Origin: Variovorax ginsengisoli
GTDB lineage: Bacteria; Pseudomonadota; Gammaproteobacteria; Burkholderiales; Burkholderiaceae_C
Reading direction: 5' to 3'
Length of the DNA stretch: 64,000 bases
NCBI RefSeq assembly: GCF_006438845.1
Contig: NZ_RCZJ01000004.1
Span: 62,001 to 126,000 of the forward strand
A program made the translations under genes and the position numbers. This document shows positions 21,551-31,661 of the stretch, one piece after another (position 1 is the first letter of the stretch; every line of letters begins with the position of its first letter). Under the pieces are notes generated by a model that did no database searches, was not told where the DNA came from, and was given only the letters and a program-made list of their open reading frames with translations.

Positions 21551-22582
21551 CTATTCGTAGCCGAAGCTGCGGACGCGCGCCTCGTCGTCGGCCCAACCCG
21601 ACCGCACCTTCACCCACAGCTCGAGGAACACCTTGGCGTCGGCCAGCTTCTCGAGCTCGACGCGCGTTTCCATCCCGATGCGCTTGATGCGGTCGCCCTT
21701 GTCGCCGATGACCATCGCCTTGTGCGTGTCGCGCTCGACGACGATGGTCGCGGCGATGCGCAGCAGGCGCTTCTGGCCCTTCTTCTGCGGCGGCTCTTCC
21801 TCGAACTTGTCGATGATCACGGTCGAGGTGTAGGGCAGCTCGTCGCCGGTCAGGCGGAACAGCTTTTCGCGCACCAGCTCGCCGGCCAGGAACTTCTCGC
21901 TGCGGTCGGTCAGTTCGTCTTCACCATAGAACCAGGGCTGTTCGGGCAGGTACTTTTCGCAAATGCCGAACAGCCGCTCGATGTCCTTCGCGTTCTTGGC
22001 CGACATCGGCACGAACTCCGCGAACGTGTGCTTGCCCTGCATGTCCTGCAACCACGGCGCGATGTCGCCGCGGCGGTGCACGTTGTCCAGCTTGTTCGCC
22101 AGCAGCACGGTCGGAATGCCCTTGCCGAGCAACTTGAGGACGCGCGCATCGGCCGGCGTGAAGCTGCCGGCCTCGACCACGAAAAGGATCAGGTCGACGT
22201 CGCCGACCGCGCCCTGCACCGTCTTGTTGAGCGACTTGTTCAGCGCGTTGGCGTGCAGCGTCTGGAAGCCCGGCGTGTCGACGAAGACGAACTGCGTCGC
22301 GCCCAGCGTGCGCATGCCGGTAATGCGGTGTCGCGTGGTCTGCGCCTTGCGCGAGGTGATGCTGATCTTCTGGCCGACCAATGCGTTGAGCAGGGTCGAC
22401 TTGCCGACGTTGGGCTTGCCGACGATGGCGATCAGACCGCAGTGCTGCGGGCCATGTGCGACACCGCTTTCTGCGGAGCCTGTCACGCCCGGCATGGCCG
22501 GCATGCCGGGGATGGGCGGAAGCAGTGCATCGGATGCGCCATCGGCGCCGGGATCGTTGGGATCGTTGTGGGTAGGGGTCAT
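21551..22582 (-). CDS. era: GTPase Era
   Basis: This 343-aa essential GTPase assists 16S rRNA and 30S maturation. G1 is [10 protein letters not shown]3 is DTPGF and G4 is NKLD; the C-terminal KH domain contains [23 protein letters not shown], here abbreviated [10 protein letters not shown]. The first ~45 residues form a Pro/Gly/Ala-rich extension not found in E. coli Era. The start at 22582 overlaps the rnc stop by 4 nt (ATGA), coupling Era to RNase III. Confidence 0.96.
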   Translation of the reverse strand: MTPTHNDPNDPGADGASDALLPPIPGMPAMPGVTGSAESGVAHGPQHCGLIAIVGKPNVGKSTLLNALVGQKISITSRKAQTTRHRITGMRTLGATQFVFVDTPGFQTLHANALNKSLNKTVQGAVGDVDLILFVVEAGSFTPADARVLKLLGKGIPTVLLANKLDNVHRRGDIAPWLQDMQGKHTFAEFVPMSAKNAKDIERLFGICEKYLPEQPWFYGEDELTDRSEKFLAGELVREKLFRLTGDELPYTSTVIIDKFEEEPPQKKGQKRLLRIAATIVVERDTHKAMVIGDKGDRIKRIGMETRVELEKLADAKVFLELWVKVRSGWADDEARVRSFGYE

Positions 22583-23274
22583 GTTGATTTCGTGCCGCGG
22601 GCCTTGAGTCGGATCAGCATCGCCGCGGCCGCGGCCTGCTCGCCAGCACGGCGCGAGCCGCCAATGCCGCGCTCGGTCAGGCCCAGTTCGGGCACCTCGC
22701 ATTCGACATCGAAGGTCTGCTTGTGGGCCGCTCCGAGCGTGCCGCTCACGCGGTAGACCGGCAGCTTCATTTTGTGCCCCTGAAGCCATTCCTGCAATTC
22801 GGTCTTGGGGTCCTTGGCGGCCGCTTCCATGCGGGGCGTGATCTCGACCGCTTCGTAGAGACGTCGCACCACCGTCTGGGCAGCACCGTAACCGGCGTCG
22901 AGGTAGACCGCACCGATCAGGGCCTCGAGGGCATCGGCCAGGATCGAAGGCCGGTTCGGGCCGCCCGATCGGGCCTCGCCGTCACCGAGGCGCAGCAACG
23001 GCGAGAGTTGCAGCTTGAGCGCCAACTGGTGCAGCGTGTCTTGCTTGACCAGATTGGCACGCACCCGGGACAGATCGCCCTCGGGCAGTTCGGACAGGCG
23101 TTCGTAGAGCAGGTGCGAGACCGCGAGGCTCAGCACCGAATCACCAAGGAACTCGAGACGCTCGTTGTGGTCGGCCGAGAAGCTGCGATGTGTGAGCGCC
23201 CGCTGAAGCAGCCGTGCGTCGGTAAAGGAATGCTGGAGGCGCGCCTGCAGCGCAACGAGAGCGCCTTCAGCCAC
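22579..23274 (-). CDS. rnc: Ribonuclease III
   Basis: This 231-aa dsRNA endonuclease processes rRNA precursors. The signature [12 protein letters not shown] is present, as are the catalytic acids in [16 protein letters not shown]. The C-terminal dsRNA-binding domain runs from [12 protein letters not shown] to [11 protein letters not shown]. The GTG at 23274, 2 nt after the DUF4845 stop, gives a normal N-terminus ([17 protein letters not shown]). Confidence 0.97.
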   Translation of the reverse strand: MAEGALVALQARLQHSFTDARLLQRALTHRSFSADHNERLEFLGDSVLSLAVSHLLYERLSELPEGDLSRVRANLVKQDTLHQLALKLQLSPLLRLGDGEARSGGPNRPSILADALEALIGAVYLDAGYGAAQTVVRRLYEAVEITPRMEAAAKDPKTELQEWLQGHKMKLPVYRVSGTLGAAHKQTFDVECEVPELGLTERGIGGSRRAGEQAAAAAMLIRLKARGTKST

Positions 23275-23276
23275 GG

Positions 23277-23651
23277 TCAGCGGGACTGGCCCTGGCCCTT
23301 GTACTTGAGGACCAAGTAAGCGGGTCCGAACAGATGGATTTCGCGGTCGTAGGCGAAGGCCACGACGACCTTGTCCCCGACCTTCTGGACGTCGAGGTCC
23401 TTGCCGCTCACGGACTTGAAGTCGTCGATGGCCTGGGCACGGTCGAAGATGGCGCGGACTTCCGGCACGGTGCTGCCCTCGGCCGCCTTGGTGGCGGCCT
23501 TGCCGATGGCCTGGTACTCGATCAAGGTCGGAATCACTTGCGCCACAACCACGCCCACGCAAGCCAGCACGACGGCCACGAACAACAATCCGATGAAAGA
23601 AATGCCCCGCTGCTTGGCCGCCGAAATCGACCGATATGCCCTCTTTGCCAT
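23277..23651 (-). CDS. DUF4845 single-pass membrane protein
   Basis: This 124-aa protein has a basic N-terminus, one transmembrane helix near residues 16-40 ([20 protein letters not shown]) and a small periplasmic domain with [20 protein letters not shown]. This pilin-like architecture is the DUF4845 family, nearly always encoded between lepB and rnc in beta- and gammaproteobacteria. The function is unknown; location next to signal peptidase I suggests an envelope role. Confidence 0.9.
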   Translation of the reverse strand: MAKRAYRSISAAKQRGISFIGLLFVAVVLACVGVVVAQVIPTLIEYQAIGKAATKAAEGSTVPEVRAIFDRAQAIDDFKSVSGKDLDVQKVGDKVVVAFAYDREIHLFGPAYLVLKYKGQGQSR

Positions 23652-23675
23652 TGCTCAACCCCTCGATATTTACTT

Positions 23676-24647
23676 TTATTGGAATGCGCCGATGCGCTTG
23701 AGATTGCCGAAGTTCATCCAGACGAAGAAAGCACGACCCACGATGTTCTTGTCGGGAACGAAGCCCCAGTAGCGCGAGTCGAGCGAGTTGTCGCGGTTGT
23801 CACCCATCATGAAATAGTGACCCGCGGGCACCTTGCAGACCACGCCCTCGACACTGTAACGACAATTTTCCTGGTTCGGGAACGCCATCACCTCGGCTTC
23901 CGAGATGCCGGCGCGACGGGTGTCGTCGTTGAGCAATTTGTGCGGCTTCTCACCCAGCGTCTCGGTGTATTGCTTGAGGTAACGCATGGTCTCCTCGTCG
24001 AAATACTCCGGCACCGCGTCCTTGTTGACCGCCTGGCCGTTGATGGTGAGGCGCTTGTTGAGGTAGGCCACCTCGTCGCCCGGCACACCGACGACACGCT
24101 TGATGTAGTCAAGGCTCGGCTTGGGCGGATAGCGGAACACCATCACGTCGCCGCGCGCCGGGGTCCTGCCTTCGGTGAGCTTGGTGTTGATGACAGGAAG
24201 GCGAAGACCGTAGGTGAACTTGTTCACGAGGATCAGGTCACCGGTGAGCAGCGTGGGCATCATCGAGCCGGATGGGATCTTGAAGGGCTCGAACAAGAAC
24301 GAGCGCAGCAGGAACACCACCAGGATCACCGGGAACAGGCCGGCGGTCCAATCCAGCCACCACGGCTGCATGATCAGGCGCTCGCGTGCCTTGACGTCCA
24401 CGCGGTCGACTTCGTTGATGCCTTGGCGTGCCAGTTCTTCGCGTCGTTGCGCCAGCGATGCATCGAGCGCTTCGGCCGCGCGCCGACGCTTCGGCAGGAA
24501 ATAGAAGCGCTCGGCGAGCCAGAAGCAGCCGGTGACGACCGTCGCCACGAACAGCAGCAGCGCGAAGTTGCCTTCGACCGCGCCGAAATACCAAGCGCCG
24601 ACATAGCCAGCGAAAGCGGCGAGGATGAGAGAGGTGAGGAATGCCAT
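23676..24647 (-). CDS. lepB: Signal peptidase I
   Basis: This 323-aa inner-membrane serine protease removes signal peptides. Two N-terminal hydrophobic segments precede a cytoplasmic basic loop. The catalytic Ser lies in [14 protein letters not shown], the catalytic Lys in [14 protein letters not shown], and box E in [20 protein letters not shown] (GDNRDNS). It sits between lepA and DUF4845-rnc, the classic lepA-lepB-rnc-era order. A palindromic repeat fills the gap to lepA. Confidence 0.97.
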   Translation of the reverse strand: MAFLTSLILAAFAGYVGAWYFGAVEGNFALLLFVATVVTGCFWLAERFYFLPKRRRAAEALDASLAQRREELARQGINEVDRVDVKARERLIMQPWWLDWTAGLFPVILVVFLLRSFLFEPFKIPSGSMMPTLLTGDLILVNKFTYGLRLPVINTKLTEGRTPARGDVMVFRYPPKPSLDYIKRVVGVPGDEVAYLNKRLTINGQAVNKDAVPEYFDEETMRYLKQYTETLGEKPHKLLNDDTRRAGISEAEVMAFPNQENCRYSVEGVVCKVPAGHYFMMGDNRDNSLDSRYWGFVPDKNIVGRAFFVWMNFGNLKRIGAFQ

Positions 24648-24700
24648 CTTCTTTGTCTTCTTATAGAGTGCGCCGCGTTAGACGCCGACGATAGCCGATG

Positions 24701-24787
24701 CCAGGGATACCGCGGAACCGGCGCCGTCGGGCCGCCGGTATCGCTCCTTGGAGGGAGAAGCGCCGCAGGCGCATCGGGAGTGGGTCA
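24701..24787. repeat. Palindromic dispersed repeat, copy B
   Basis: This element between lepA and lepB matches the one at 19513-19602 in layout. A nested palindrome lies at about 24705-24742 (GGATACCG...CCGGTATC around CCGGC/GTCGG), followed by CTCCTTGGAGGGAG and a GCGCC-GCA-GGCGC hairpin (24760-24772). Several differences between copies are compensatory within stems, for example ACACCG/CGGTGT against ATACCG/CGGTAT. Confidence 0.6.
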
Positions 24788-26599
<1,812 letters not shown>

Positions 26600-26654
26600 C
26601 AACGGGAACGCTTAAGTACTTGAATTGCCTCGTGCGCAGAAGGCGACAGGCAAG

Positions 26655-26685
26655 AAAAAAGGGCGCGTCCGAAAGAGACGCGCCC
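26655..26685 (-). terminator. Strong intrinsic terminator in the lepA leader
   Basis: Read leftward, GGGCGCGTC and GACGCGCCC form a perfect 9-bp stem (26677-26685 with 26661-26669) around a 7-nt loop. It is followed by six U residues (26660-26655). It lies upstream of lepA on the lepA strand, and degP already has its own terminator at 27066-27101. It therefore probably ends a separate short RNA or works as an attenuator. Confidence 0.75.
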
Positions 26686-26719
26686 TGAACCAACAAGCAA
26701 TGGCAACTGCAGTAGTTGG
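26655..26719 (-). ncRNA. Candidate ~65-70 nt small RNA or attenuator leader before lepA
   Basis: A TACAAT -10-like box (complement of 26726-26731) would start an RNA near 26719 that ends at the terminator at 26655. Its 5' end can form CAACT-ACTGC-AGTTG (26718-26704), or alternatively CCAAC with a downstream GTTGG, giving competing structures. No good -35 is visible. The existence of the RNA is inferred from the orphan terminator and promoter-like box. Confidence 0.35.
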
Positions 26720-27065
26720 GACTTCATTGTAGGCAAAAAGGAAAGCGCGTACATGACGAGGGAGGACCCGAAGGGGTCGTTGCAGGGTCGCAACATGAAA
26801 GTTATAAACAGCTTATCAACAAATACGGTGGATGATCCATGGGACAACGTGTGGGTGATCTGTGGAGCGACGGTGGACTGTCACTGAACATACCGCATCG
26901 TGAAGAACACCCGTTCCTTTATGTGGCGATGGACGATGAATACATCCTCATTCTACCGAAACGGGTCGTAAGTCCGGACCGCAAGTTTGCAACCACTAAC
27001 AAAGATGCCGAACCGCTTTGCCAAAAAAACTTCGTTCTCAGCGGCTTCGATGACGCGAAGACCTC
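26690..27065. other. degP-lepA intergenic region with DnaA-box-like cluster
   Basis: This stretch carries no convincing gene. AT-rich 26791-26826 contains TTATCAACA (26813-26821), one mismatch from the DnaA box TTATCCACA, and TTATAAACA (26802-26810), two mismatches. Reverse-orientation TGTGG-type motifs follow at 26827 (GGTGGATGA), 26850 (TGTGGGTGA), 26861 (TGTGGAGCG), 26872 (GGTGGACTG) and 26922 (TGTGGCGAT). The density and spacing recall an origin-like DnaA-binding region, but no box is a perfect match and no dnaA, dnaN or rpmH gene is near. Confidence 0.35.
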
Positions 27066-27101
27066 AAAAAAAGGCCCCAAACCCGACTGCCGGGTGGGGC
27101 C
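27066..27101 (-). terminator. Intrinsic terminator after degP
   Basis: Read leftward, GGCCCC/GGGGCC and ACCCG/CGGGT arms form a stem of about 11 bp (27073-27101), followed by seven U residues (27072-27066). It lies 20 nt after the degP stop codon and closes the rpoE-rseA-rseB-degP run. Confidence 0.85.
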
Positions 27102-27120
27102 ACTTGACGTGCCTTCGAGG

Positions 27121-28608
27121 CTAGCGAGCGGGTCGAATCAACGCGTACTGGGCCCACTCGCCACGCCGGAACAGCACGCTGACGGGCTTGGACCTGTCGG
27201 CCTTCCCGACCGCCGCATCGAACTCCTTGAGGTTCGCGACCTCGATGTTTCCGACGGCCAGAATCACGTCGCCCTCCTTGAGACCAGCCCGCGAAGCGGC
27301 ATCGGTCGCGGCCTCGACTTTCACGCCGCCTCTCAATTTCAGCTCCTTCTTCTGCGCGTCGCTCAAATCGCTGACCGCCAACCCGAGTGACTTGGCTGCT
27401 GCCGACGCCGATGGTTTGGGCGCAGGCTCTTCGCGCTCTGCAGCGGCGCGCGCTGGCTTGTCGGGTTCGATCTCTGCAACGGTCACGCTCAGGTCACGCG
27501 CGCTGCCGCGGCGGAAAACGGTCAGCGTGCTTTTGGTGCCCGGTTTGGTGTTGCCCACCAGCCGAGGCAGGTCGCTCGGCCTCTCGATCGCCTTGCCGTC
27601 GAATTTCGTGATGATGTCACCCGCTTCGACACCGGCCTTCTCGCCCGGCGAGCCGGCTTCGACACTGCGGACCAAGGCACCTTGCGCCTTGCCCAACCCG
27701 ATCGACTCGGCCACGTCCTTCGTCACTTCGTCGATGCTCACGCCGATACGGCCGCGCGAGACACGCCCGGAAGTTCGCAGTTGTTCGCTCACACGGATCG
27801 CCTCGTCGATCGGGATCGAGAAAGAGATGCCCATGAAGCCACCCGAGCGTGAGTAGATCTGGCTGTTGATGCCGACCACCTCGCCACGCATGTTGATCAA
27901 CGGACCACCCGAATTGCCGGGATTGATTGCGACGTCGGTCTGGATAAAAGGCAGGTAGTTGCCGGTGTCGCGTTGCTTCGCGCTCACGATGCCGGCGGTC
28001 ACGGTGTTTTCCAACCCGAAAGGAGAACCGATGGCCATCACCCATTCGCCGACGCGCAGCTTCGACACGTCGCCCATTTTCAGCGCCGGCAGTCCCGTGG
28101 CGTCGATCTTCACGACAGCCACGTCGGTACGCTTGTCGGCGCCGATGATCTTGGCCTTGAATTCCCGCTTGTCGGGCAACGTGACCAAAACCTCCGACGC
28201 GTCCTCGACCACGTGTGCATTGGTCATCACGAAGCCGTCCGGGCTCAAGATGAAGCCGGAGCCGACACCGCGCGGTCGCGTTTCTTCCTGGGGTTCCTGG
28301 GGGCGGTTCGGCCGCGGCGTCTGGCGTGGGGTGCCCGGCGCCGGCTGGCCGAAGAAGCGGCGGAAGAACTCTTGCATCTCCTCGTCCATCTCGCCGTTTC
28401 CGCTGCCGCGTTGCGCGACTTTTTCGACGGTGCGGATATTGACCACGGCCGGGCCGACCTGATCGACAAGATCAGTGAAATCAGGCAGCGTGCGCGTTTG
28501 GGCTTGTGCCGTGGCGAGCGGCAGGAAACTGCTGGCGGCGGTCAGCGCCAGCGCACAGGCCAACACGTACGAATGGAGCTTTTTCCGTTCGACTTCGAGC
28601 AACATCAT
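27121..28608 (-). CDS. degP: DegP/MucD-type periplasmic serine protease (Do family)
   Basis: This 495-aa HtrA protease has an N-terminal signal peptide (cleavage near ATAQAQ), a trypsin-like domain with triad His (TNAHVVED), Asp (RTDVAVVKID) and Ser (NPGNSGGPL), and two PDZ domains (first with GRIGVSIDEV, second near the C-terminus with LKEGDVILAVGNIEV). It degrades misfolded envelope proteins. As the fourth gene after rpoE-rseA-rseB it corresponds to mucD of Pseudomonas. GAAAGAG precedes the ATGATG start. Confidence 0.95.
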   Translation of the reverse strand: MMLLEVERKKLHSYVLACALALTAASSFLPLATAQAQTRTLPDFTDLVDQVGPAVVNIRTVEKVAQRGSGNGEMDEEMQEFFRRFFGQPAPGTPRQTPRPNRPQEPQEETRPRGVGSGFILSPDGFVMTNAHVVEDASEVLVTLPDKREFKAKIIGADKRTDVAVVKIDATGLPALKMGDVSKLRVGEWVMAIGSPFGLENTVTAGIVSAKQRDTGNYLPFIQTDVAINPGNSGGPLINMRGEVVGINSQIYSRSGGFMGISFSIPIDEAIRVSEQLRTSGRVSRGRIGVSIDEVTKDVAESIGLGKAQGALVRSVEAGSPGEKAGVEAGDIITKFDGKAIERPSDLPRLVGNTKPGTKSTLTVFRRGSARDLSVTVAEIEPDKPARAAAEREEPAPKPSASAAAKSLGLAVSDLSDAQKKELKLRGGVKVEAATDAASRAGLKEGDVILAVGNIEVANLKEFDAAVGKADRSKPVSVLFRRGEWAQYALIRPAR

Positions 28609-28716
28609 GGGATCTCTTTCCGTGAAAGAACAGCGAACAACACCGAGCTATGAATAAAGGATGGACGATTGGTTCAGCATCCGGAGCGACGAGCCGCCAG
28701 GCGGCGCGACCGACGA

Positions 28717-29766
28717 CTAGCGTGTCCGCACCAGGCTTTGCGCGAATGCCTGCAGTGTCTGCGGGGGCACCTCGCCCACGACCGTCAGCCACCAGTCGCC
28801 CCCTTTGTCGCTCAGGCGGCGAGCGAGCGTGCTGGTGGCCCCCATCGTCATCACCGCTTCGCGCGCCGGCCGCTGTGCATCGTAGGGCTCGACGAACAGC
28901 GACACCGATGCCAGGCCGTCGGAGAACGTCCATTGCATGGTGCGCTCCGGCTTGGCGACGCCGTCGAGCGCTCGCCGATAACAATTCACCGGCTTGAAAC
29001 CGGCCACTGGCTCGCGCAGTGCCCAACCTTCGGCCGTCGGCGTCGTGCGCTCGAGCTCGGATTTCTCGACACGGTATCCCGCCGTGTTGCCCATCATCTG
29101 CGCCAACGCATGGGTCTTGACGGGCGCATCGAATTGCAATTCCGAGAAGGCAGATTGTTCGACCACCCTCCCCTCAACGTCGACCGTCTGCAGCGCCACG
29201 ACAAGACCCGAACGGCGTTCGCTCCAGACGCGGTAACCGAAGCGCAAGCCATCACGCGGCGCGAGCTGGAGCACGTCCGCGTCAAAGCCCGCCACACGGC
29301 CCTTTCCGAGCAGGCGCACATCGTAGAACTCGCCGATCGTCGAATCCGGTGCGCCAGGAAGGTTGGGGAAGAAGTCGAGGTTCTCGCGCTTTTCGCTCTT
29401 GACGACCTTGTCCTCCGGGAAGAAGGTCATGACGTGGTCGTTGCGGCGAAAAGTCGAACGCGGTGCCCCGCTCAACGCCTCGATCCGTTCCAGGAGTTGA
29501 TCTCCGTCGGCCACGTGCCAGATGCGCGAGCTCGACAAATTCCCAGTGGGCGAAGAGACCACGAAGGTCCCCACGTAGGTCCGTTGTCTCGAGGCCGCGT
29601 GCATGCGGCGCAGCCAGTCGACCGTGCCAAGCGACGGCGCCTCGCCGGCTGGCAGCAAAGTCTGACCCTTGGACCCGGCCGAACCGCTGCGCGTCTGCGC
29701 GACCGCCACCTGTGCCATGCAAAACACGGAAAGCAGGAGCAGGACGCGGCGGACGTTCATCGGCAT
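28717..29766 (-). CDS. rseB: Sigma-E regulatory protein RseB/MucB
   Basis: This 349-aa periplasmic protein has a signal peptide (ends near VAVAQTR) and the two-domain MucB/RseB fold: a LolA-like N-terminal domain with TYVGTFVVSSPTG and YRVWSERRSGLV, and a C-terminal domain with MQWTFSDGLASVSLFVEP. RseB binds RseA and blocks its cleavage until mislocalised lipopolysaccharide or proteins are sensed. ATG 29766 or the second ATG two codons later could both serve. Confidence 0.93.
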   Translation of the reverse strand: MPMNVRRVLLLLSVFCMAQVAVAQTRSGSAGSKGQTLLPAGEAPSLGTVDWLRRMHAASRQRTYVGTFVVSSPTGNLSSSRIWHVADGDQLLERIEALSGAPRSTFRRNDHVMTFFPEDKVVKSEKRENLDFFPNLPGAPDSTIGEFYDVRLLGKGRVAGFDADVLQLAPRDGLRFGYRVWSERRSGLVVALQTVDVEGRVVEQSAFSELQFDAPVKTHALAQMMGNTAGYRVEKSELERTTPTAEGWALREPVAGFKPVNCYRRALDGVAKPERTMQWTFSDGLASVSLFVEPYDAQRPAREAVMTMGATSTLARRLSDKGGDWWLTVVGEVPPQTLQAFAQSLVRTR

Positions 29767-29795
29767 TGTGAAAGCTTGGTGATGGTGGGGTCGGC

Positions 29796-30482
29796 TCAGC
29801 GAGCCGCGCCCTCGAAAGTGGCATTACGCAGAAAGCCCGAAGGCATTTGCGCGCCACCCGACGCTTGCCGGTGCGCTTCGAGCAGCTGATCGAGGCGCGG
29901 ATCGCGCAACATCACCTGCGCGCTGCCGCGGTCGTTGCCCACCACGACGCGAGTCGGCGCTTGTGACCCGCTGCCCACCGCAGCACCTTGGAGCGCAGCC
30001 AGCACCGAGCTCTCATTTCCAGCCGGCGCCAGCTGCGCGGGCTGACTTTGCTGCGCCATCTGCGCACCTACCGGTGGCGTTCCGAGCCCACTGCCCACCC
30101 AGTTCCAGCCGATGGCCGCAGCCGCGGCCAGTGAAGCGGCGCCTGCGATCAGCTTCCAGCGGAAGACGGGCTCGTTGGCGGCTTCGCGTGGCAGATCAGG
30201 AATGACCGGAGCCGCTACAGCGGGCACCGACGTCGGACGCACGAGCGCAGGCTCGGCGGCGAGCCGCTCCTGAAAACGCGCGAGAAAGGCGCCGCCGTCG
30301 CTGCACGGGGCGGACCGGCCTGCGCGCAGCACATCGCCCACCGCGTGGTAGGTACGCCACGTGGCCTGCAATGCATCGTCGGCACCGAGCCGGTCGACCA
30401 ACTGGGCGAGTTCTTCGCCCTCGAGGCGGTCGTCCGCCAATGAGGAAATCAGCTCGCGCACTGAGTTTGGGGAGTTTTTCAT
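29796..30482 (-). CDS. rseA: Anti-sigma-E factor RseA/MucA
   Basis: This 228-aa protein has an N-terminal RseA cytoplasmic domain (LISSLADDRLEGEELAQLVDRL, here ISSLADDRLEG), one transmembrane helix near residues 109-128 (LIAGAASLAAAAAIGWNWVG) and a periplasmic tail. It sequesters RpoE at the membrane until regulated proteolysis. The start codon lies 12 nt after the rpoE stop, so sigma and anti-sigma are co-expressed. Confidence 0.92.
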   Translation of the reverse strand: MKNSPNSVRELISSLADDRLEGEELAQLVDRLGADDALQATWRTYHAVGDVLRAGRSAPCSDGGAFLARFQERLAAEPALVRPTSVPAVAAPVIPDLPREAANEPVFRWKLIAGAASLAAAAAIGWNWVGSGLGTPPVGAQMAQQSQPAQLAPAGNESSVLAALQGAAVGSGSQAPTRVVVGNDRGSAQVMLRDPRLDQLLEAHRQASGGAQMPSGFLRNATFEGAAR

Positions 30483-30494
30483 TCGTTCACCTGC

Positions 30495-31163
30495 TTACCA
30501 TCGCTTGCCGGACTGGTTGTCGAGCATCGGCTTGACCCGTGCCGAGATTGCCTCCCGTGCCCGGAAAATCCGGGAACGCACCGTACCGATCGGACAATTC
30601 ATCAGCTCGGCAATCTCTTCGTAGCTCATGCCCTCGATCTCGCGCAACGTCACGGCCTGCCGCAGTTCGGCCGGCAGGGCGTCCATGGCAGCCTCGACGG
30701 CGGCCGCGATTTCATTCGCAGCCATCACGGTTTCGGGGGTTTCTTCGCTGATTGGTTCGTTTCCGGGCCGGTAAGTTTCATCGTCTTCCGATGAAGATGG
30801 CCGCAACGCGCTTTCCGAGATGGTCGGGTCGCGCTTCATGTCGACCAGCGCTTTCTTGGCGGTGTTCACCGCGATGCGGTAGAGCCACGTGTAGAACTGT
30901 GCCTCGCCGCGAAACTGGTGCAGCGCCCGGTACGCGCGAATGAAAGTTTCCTGGGCGATGTCCTCGACCAGATCCACGTCACGAACCATGCGGCCAATCA
31001 GCCGCTCGATCCGCCGCTGATACTTGATGACCAGCAACTCGAAGGCCTTCTGATCACCAGCCACGGTGCGTTGCACCAGTTGGAAATCGACCTCACCCGG
31101 CCGCGGTTCAGCCACATCGGTCAGGCCGACGTCCGGTGGCACGGGCGGTAGGGAAGCTGTCAT
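30495..31163 (-). CDS. rpoE: RNA polymerase sigma factor RpoE (extracytoplasmic stress)
   Basis: This 222-aa group 4 sigma factor has region 2 with IERLIGRMVRDVDLVEDIAQETFIRAY (DLVEDIAQETF) and QFYTWLYRIAVNTAKK, an acidic linker, and region 4 with LREIEGMSYEEIAELMNCPIGTVRSRIFRARE (IGTVRSRIFRARE). Linkage to rseA-rseB-degP identifies it as sigma-E/AlgU rather than another ECF. Its start overlaps the stop of the YgfX-like gene (ATGA), so it is likely also read from upstream. Confidence 0.95.
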   Translation of the reverse strand: MTASLPPVPPDVGLTDVAEPRPGEVDFQLVQRTVAGDQKAFELLVIKYQRRIERLIGRMVRDVDLVEDIAQETFIRAYRALHQFRGEAQFYTWLYRIAVNTAKKALVDMKRDPTISESALRPSSSEDDETYRPGNEPISEETPETVMAANEIAAAVEAAMDALPAELRQAVTLREIEGMSYEEIAELMNCPIGTVRSRIFRAREAISARVKPMLDNQSGKRW

Positions 31164-31648
31164 CGAAGGGAAGAAGGCACGCCGAGCGTCGCTGCATCCG
31201 CAGTCACGCCGACCGCAGAGGTCGTCGGGGCGCGCGAATATACCGCACGGCGGAGGTCAGGCCAGCGTGCAGGATCGGCACGCCGTTCCAACCAAAGCCA
31301 CCGCGTGACGCCCTGGGGTGCCACGAGCCGCACCAGCATCAAGAACTGAAGGTCCAGACCGACCTGCGCACGCCCAGCCGGCGAGGCGTGGGATCGGCCG
31401 GACGTCAACGACCAGTGCTGTCCGTCGAACCGCAGTACACCGGGCGCCAACTTCTGCCTGAACTGCCAGCACGCGAGGCCGGCACACAGCACGCTCGACG
31501 CCAGCAAGGCAGCGCGTGCACCTGCTGCACCGAGTTGAGAGATCGCAACGCCTGCACAACCTGCGCCCAGCCCCCAAAGAACGAGCAGCAGACGATCCGC
31601 ACTGCGCGAGCGCCCCGCCGGGAAACTCACCGCCGGGGGGGTGTGCAT
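31160..31648 (-). CDS. YgfX-like membrane protein
   Basis: This 162-aa protein has two adjacent hydrophobic segments near residues 19-60 (LLLVLWGLGAGCAGVAIS and AALLASSVLCAGLACW), a beta-rich middle (LRFDGQHWSLTSG) and a C-terminal WLWLERRADPARWPDLRRAVY. The last part matches the pattern of E. coli YgfX (LWLA...EWRDLRR). YgfX/CptA proteins affect cell shape or pair with SdhE, but no sdhE is here. It starts 14 nt after fabF and overlaps rpoE. Confidence 0.6.
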   Translation of the reverse strand: MHTPPAVSFPAGRSRSADRLLLVLWGLGAGCAGVAISQLGAAGARAALLASSVLCAGLACWQFRQKLAPGVLRFDGQHWSLTSGRSHASPAGRAQVGLDLQFLMLVRLVAPQGVTRWLWLERRADPARWPDLRRAVYSRAPTTSAVGVTADAATLGVPSSLR

Positions 31649-31661
31649 GAAACGCCTCGCT

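Noticed and set aside
26690-26960. A functional chromosomal replication origin
   Set aside because: The DnaA-like boxes are imperfect and dnaA, dnaN, rpmH and gyrB are absent nearby. I keep the cluster as a finding but not as oriC.
26839-27390. A 183-codon plus-strand open frame in the degP-lepA gap
   Set aside because: Most of it is antisense to degP and the degP terminator; the intergenic part has no similarity I recognise and no ribosome-binding site.
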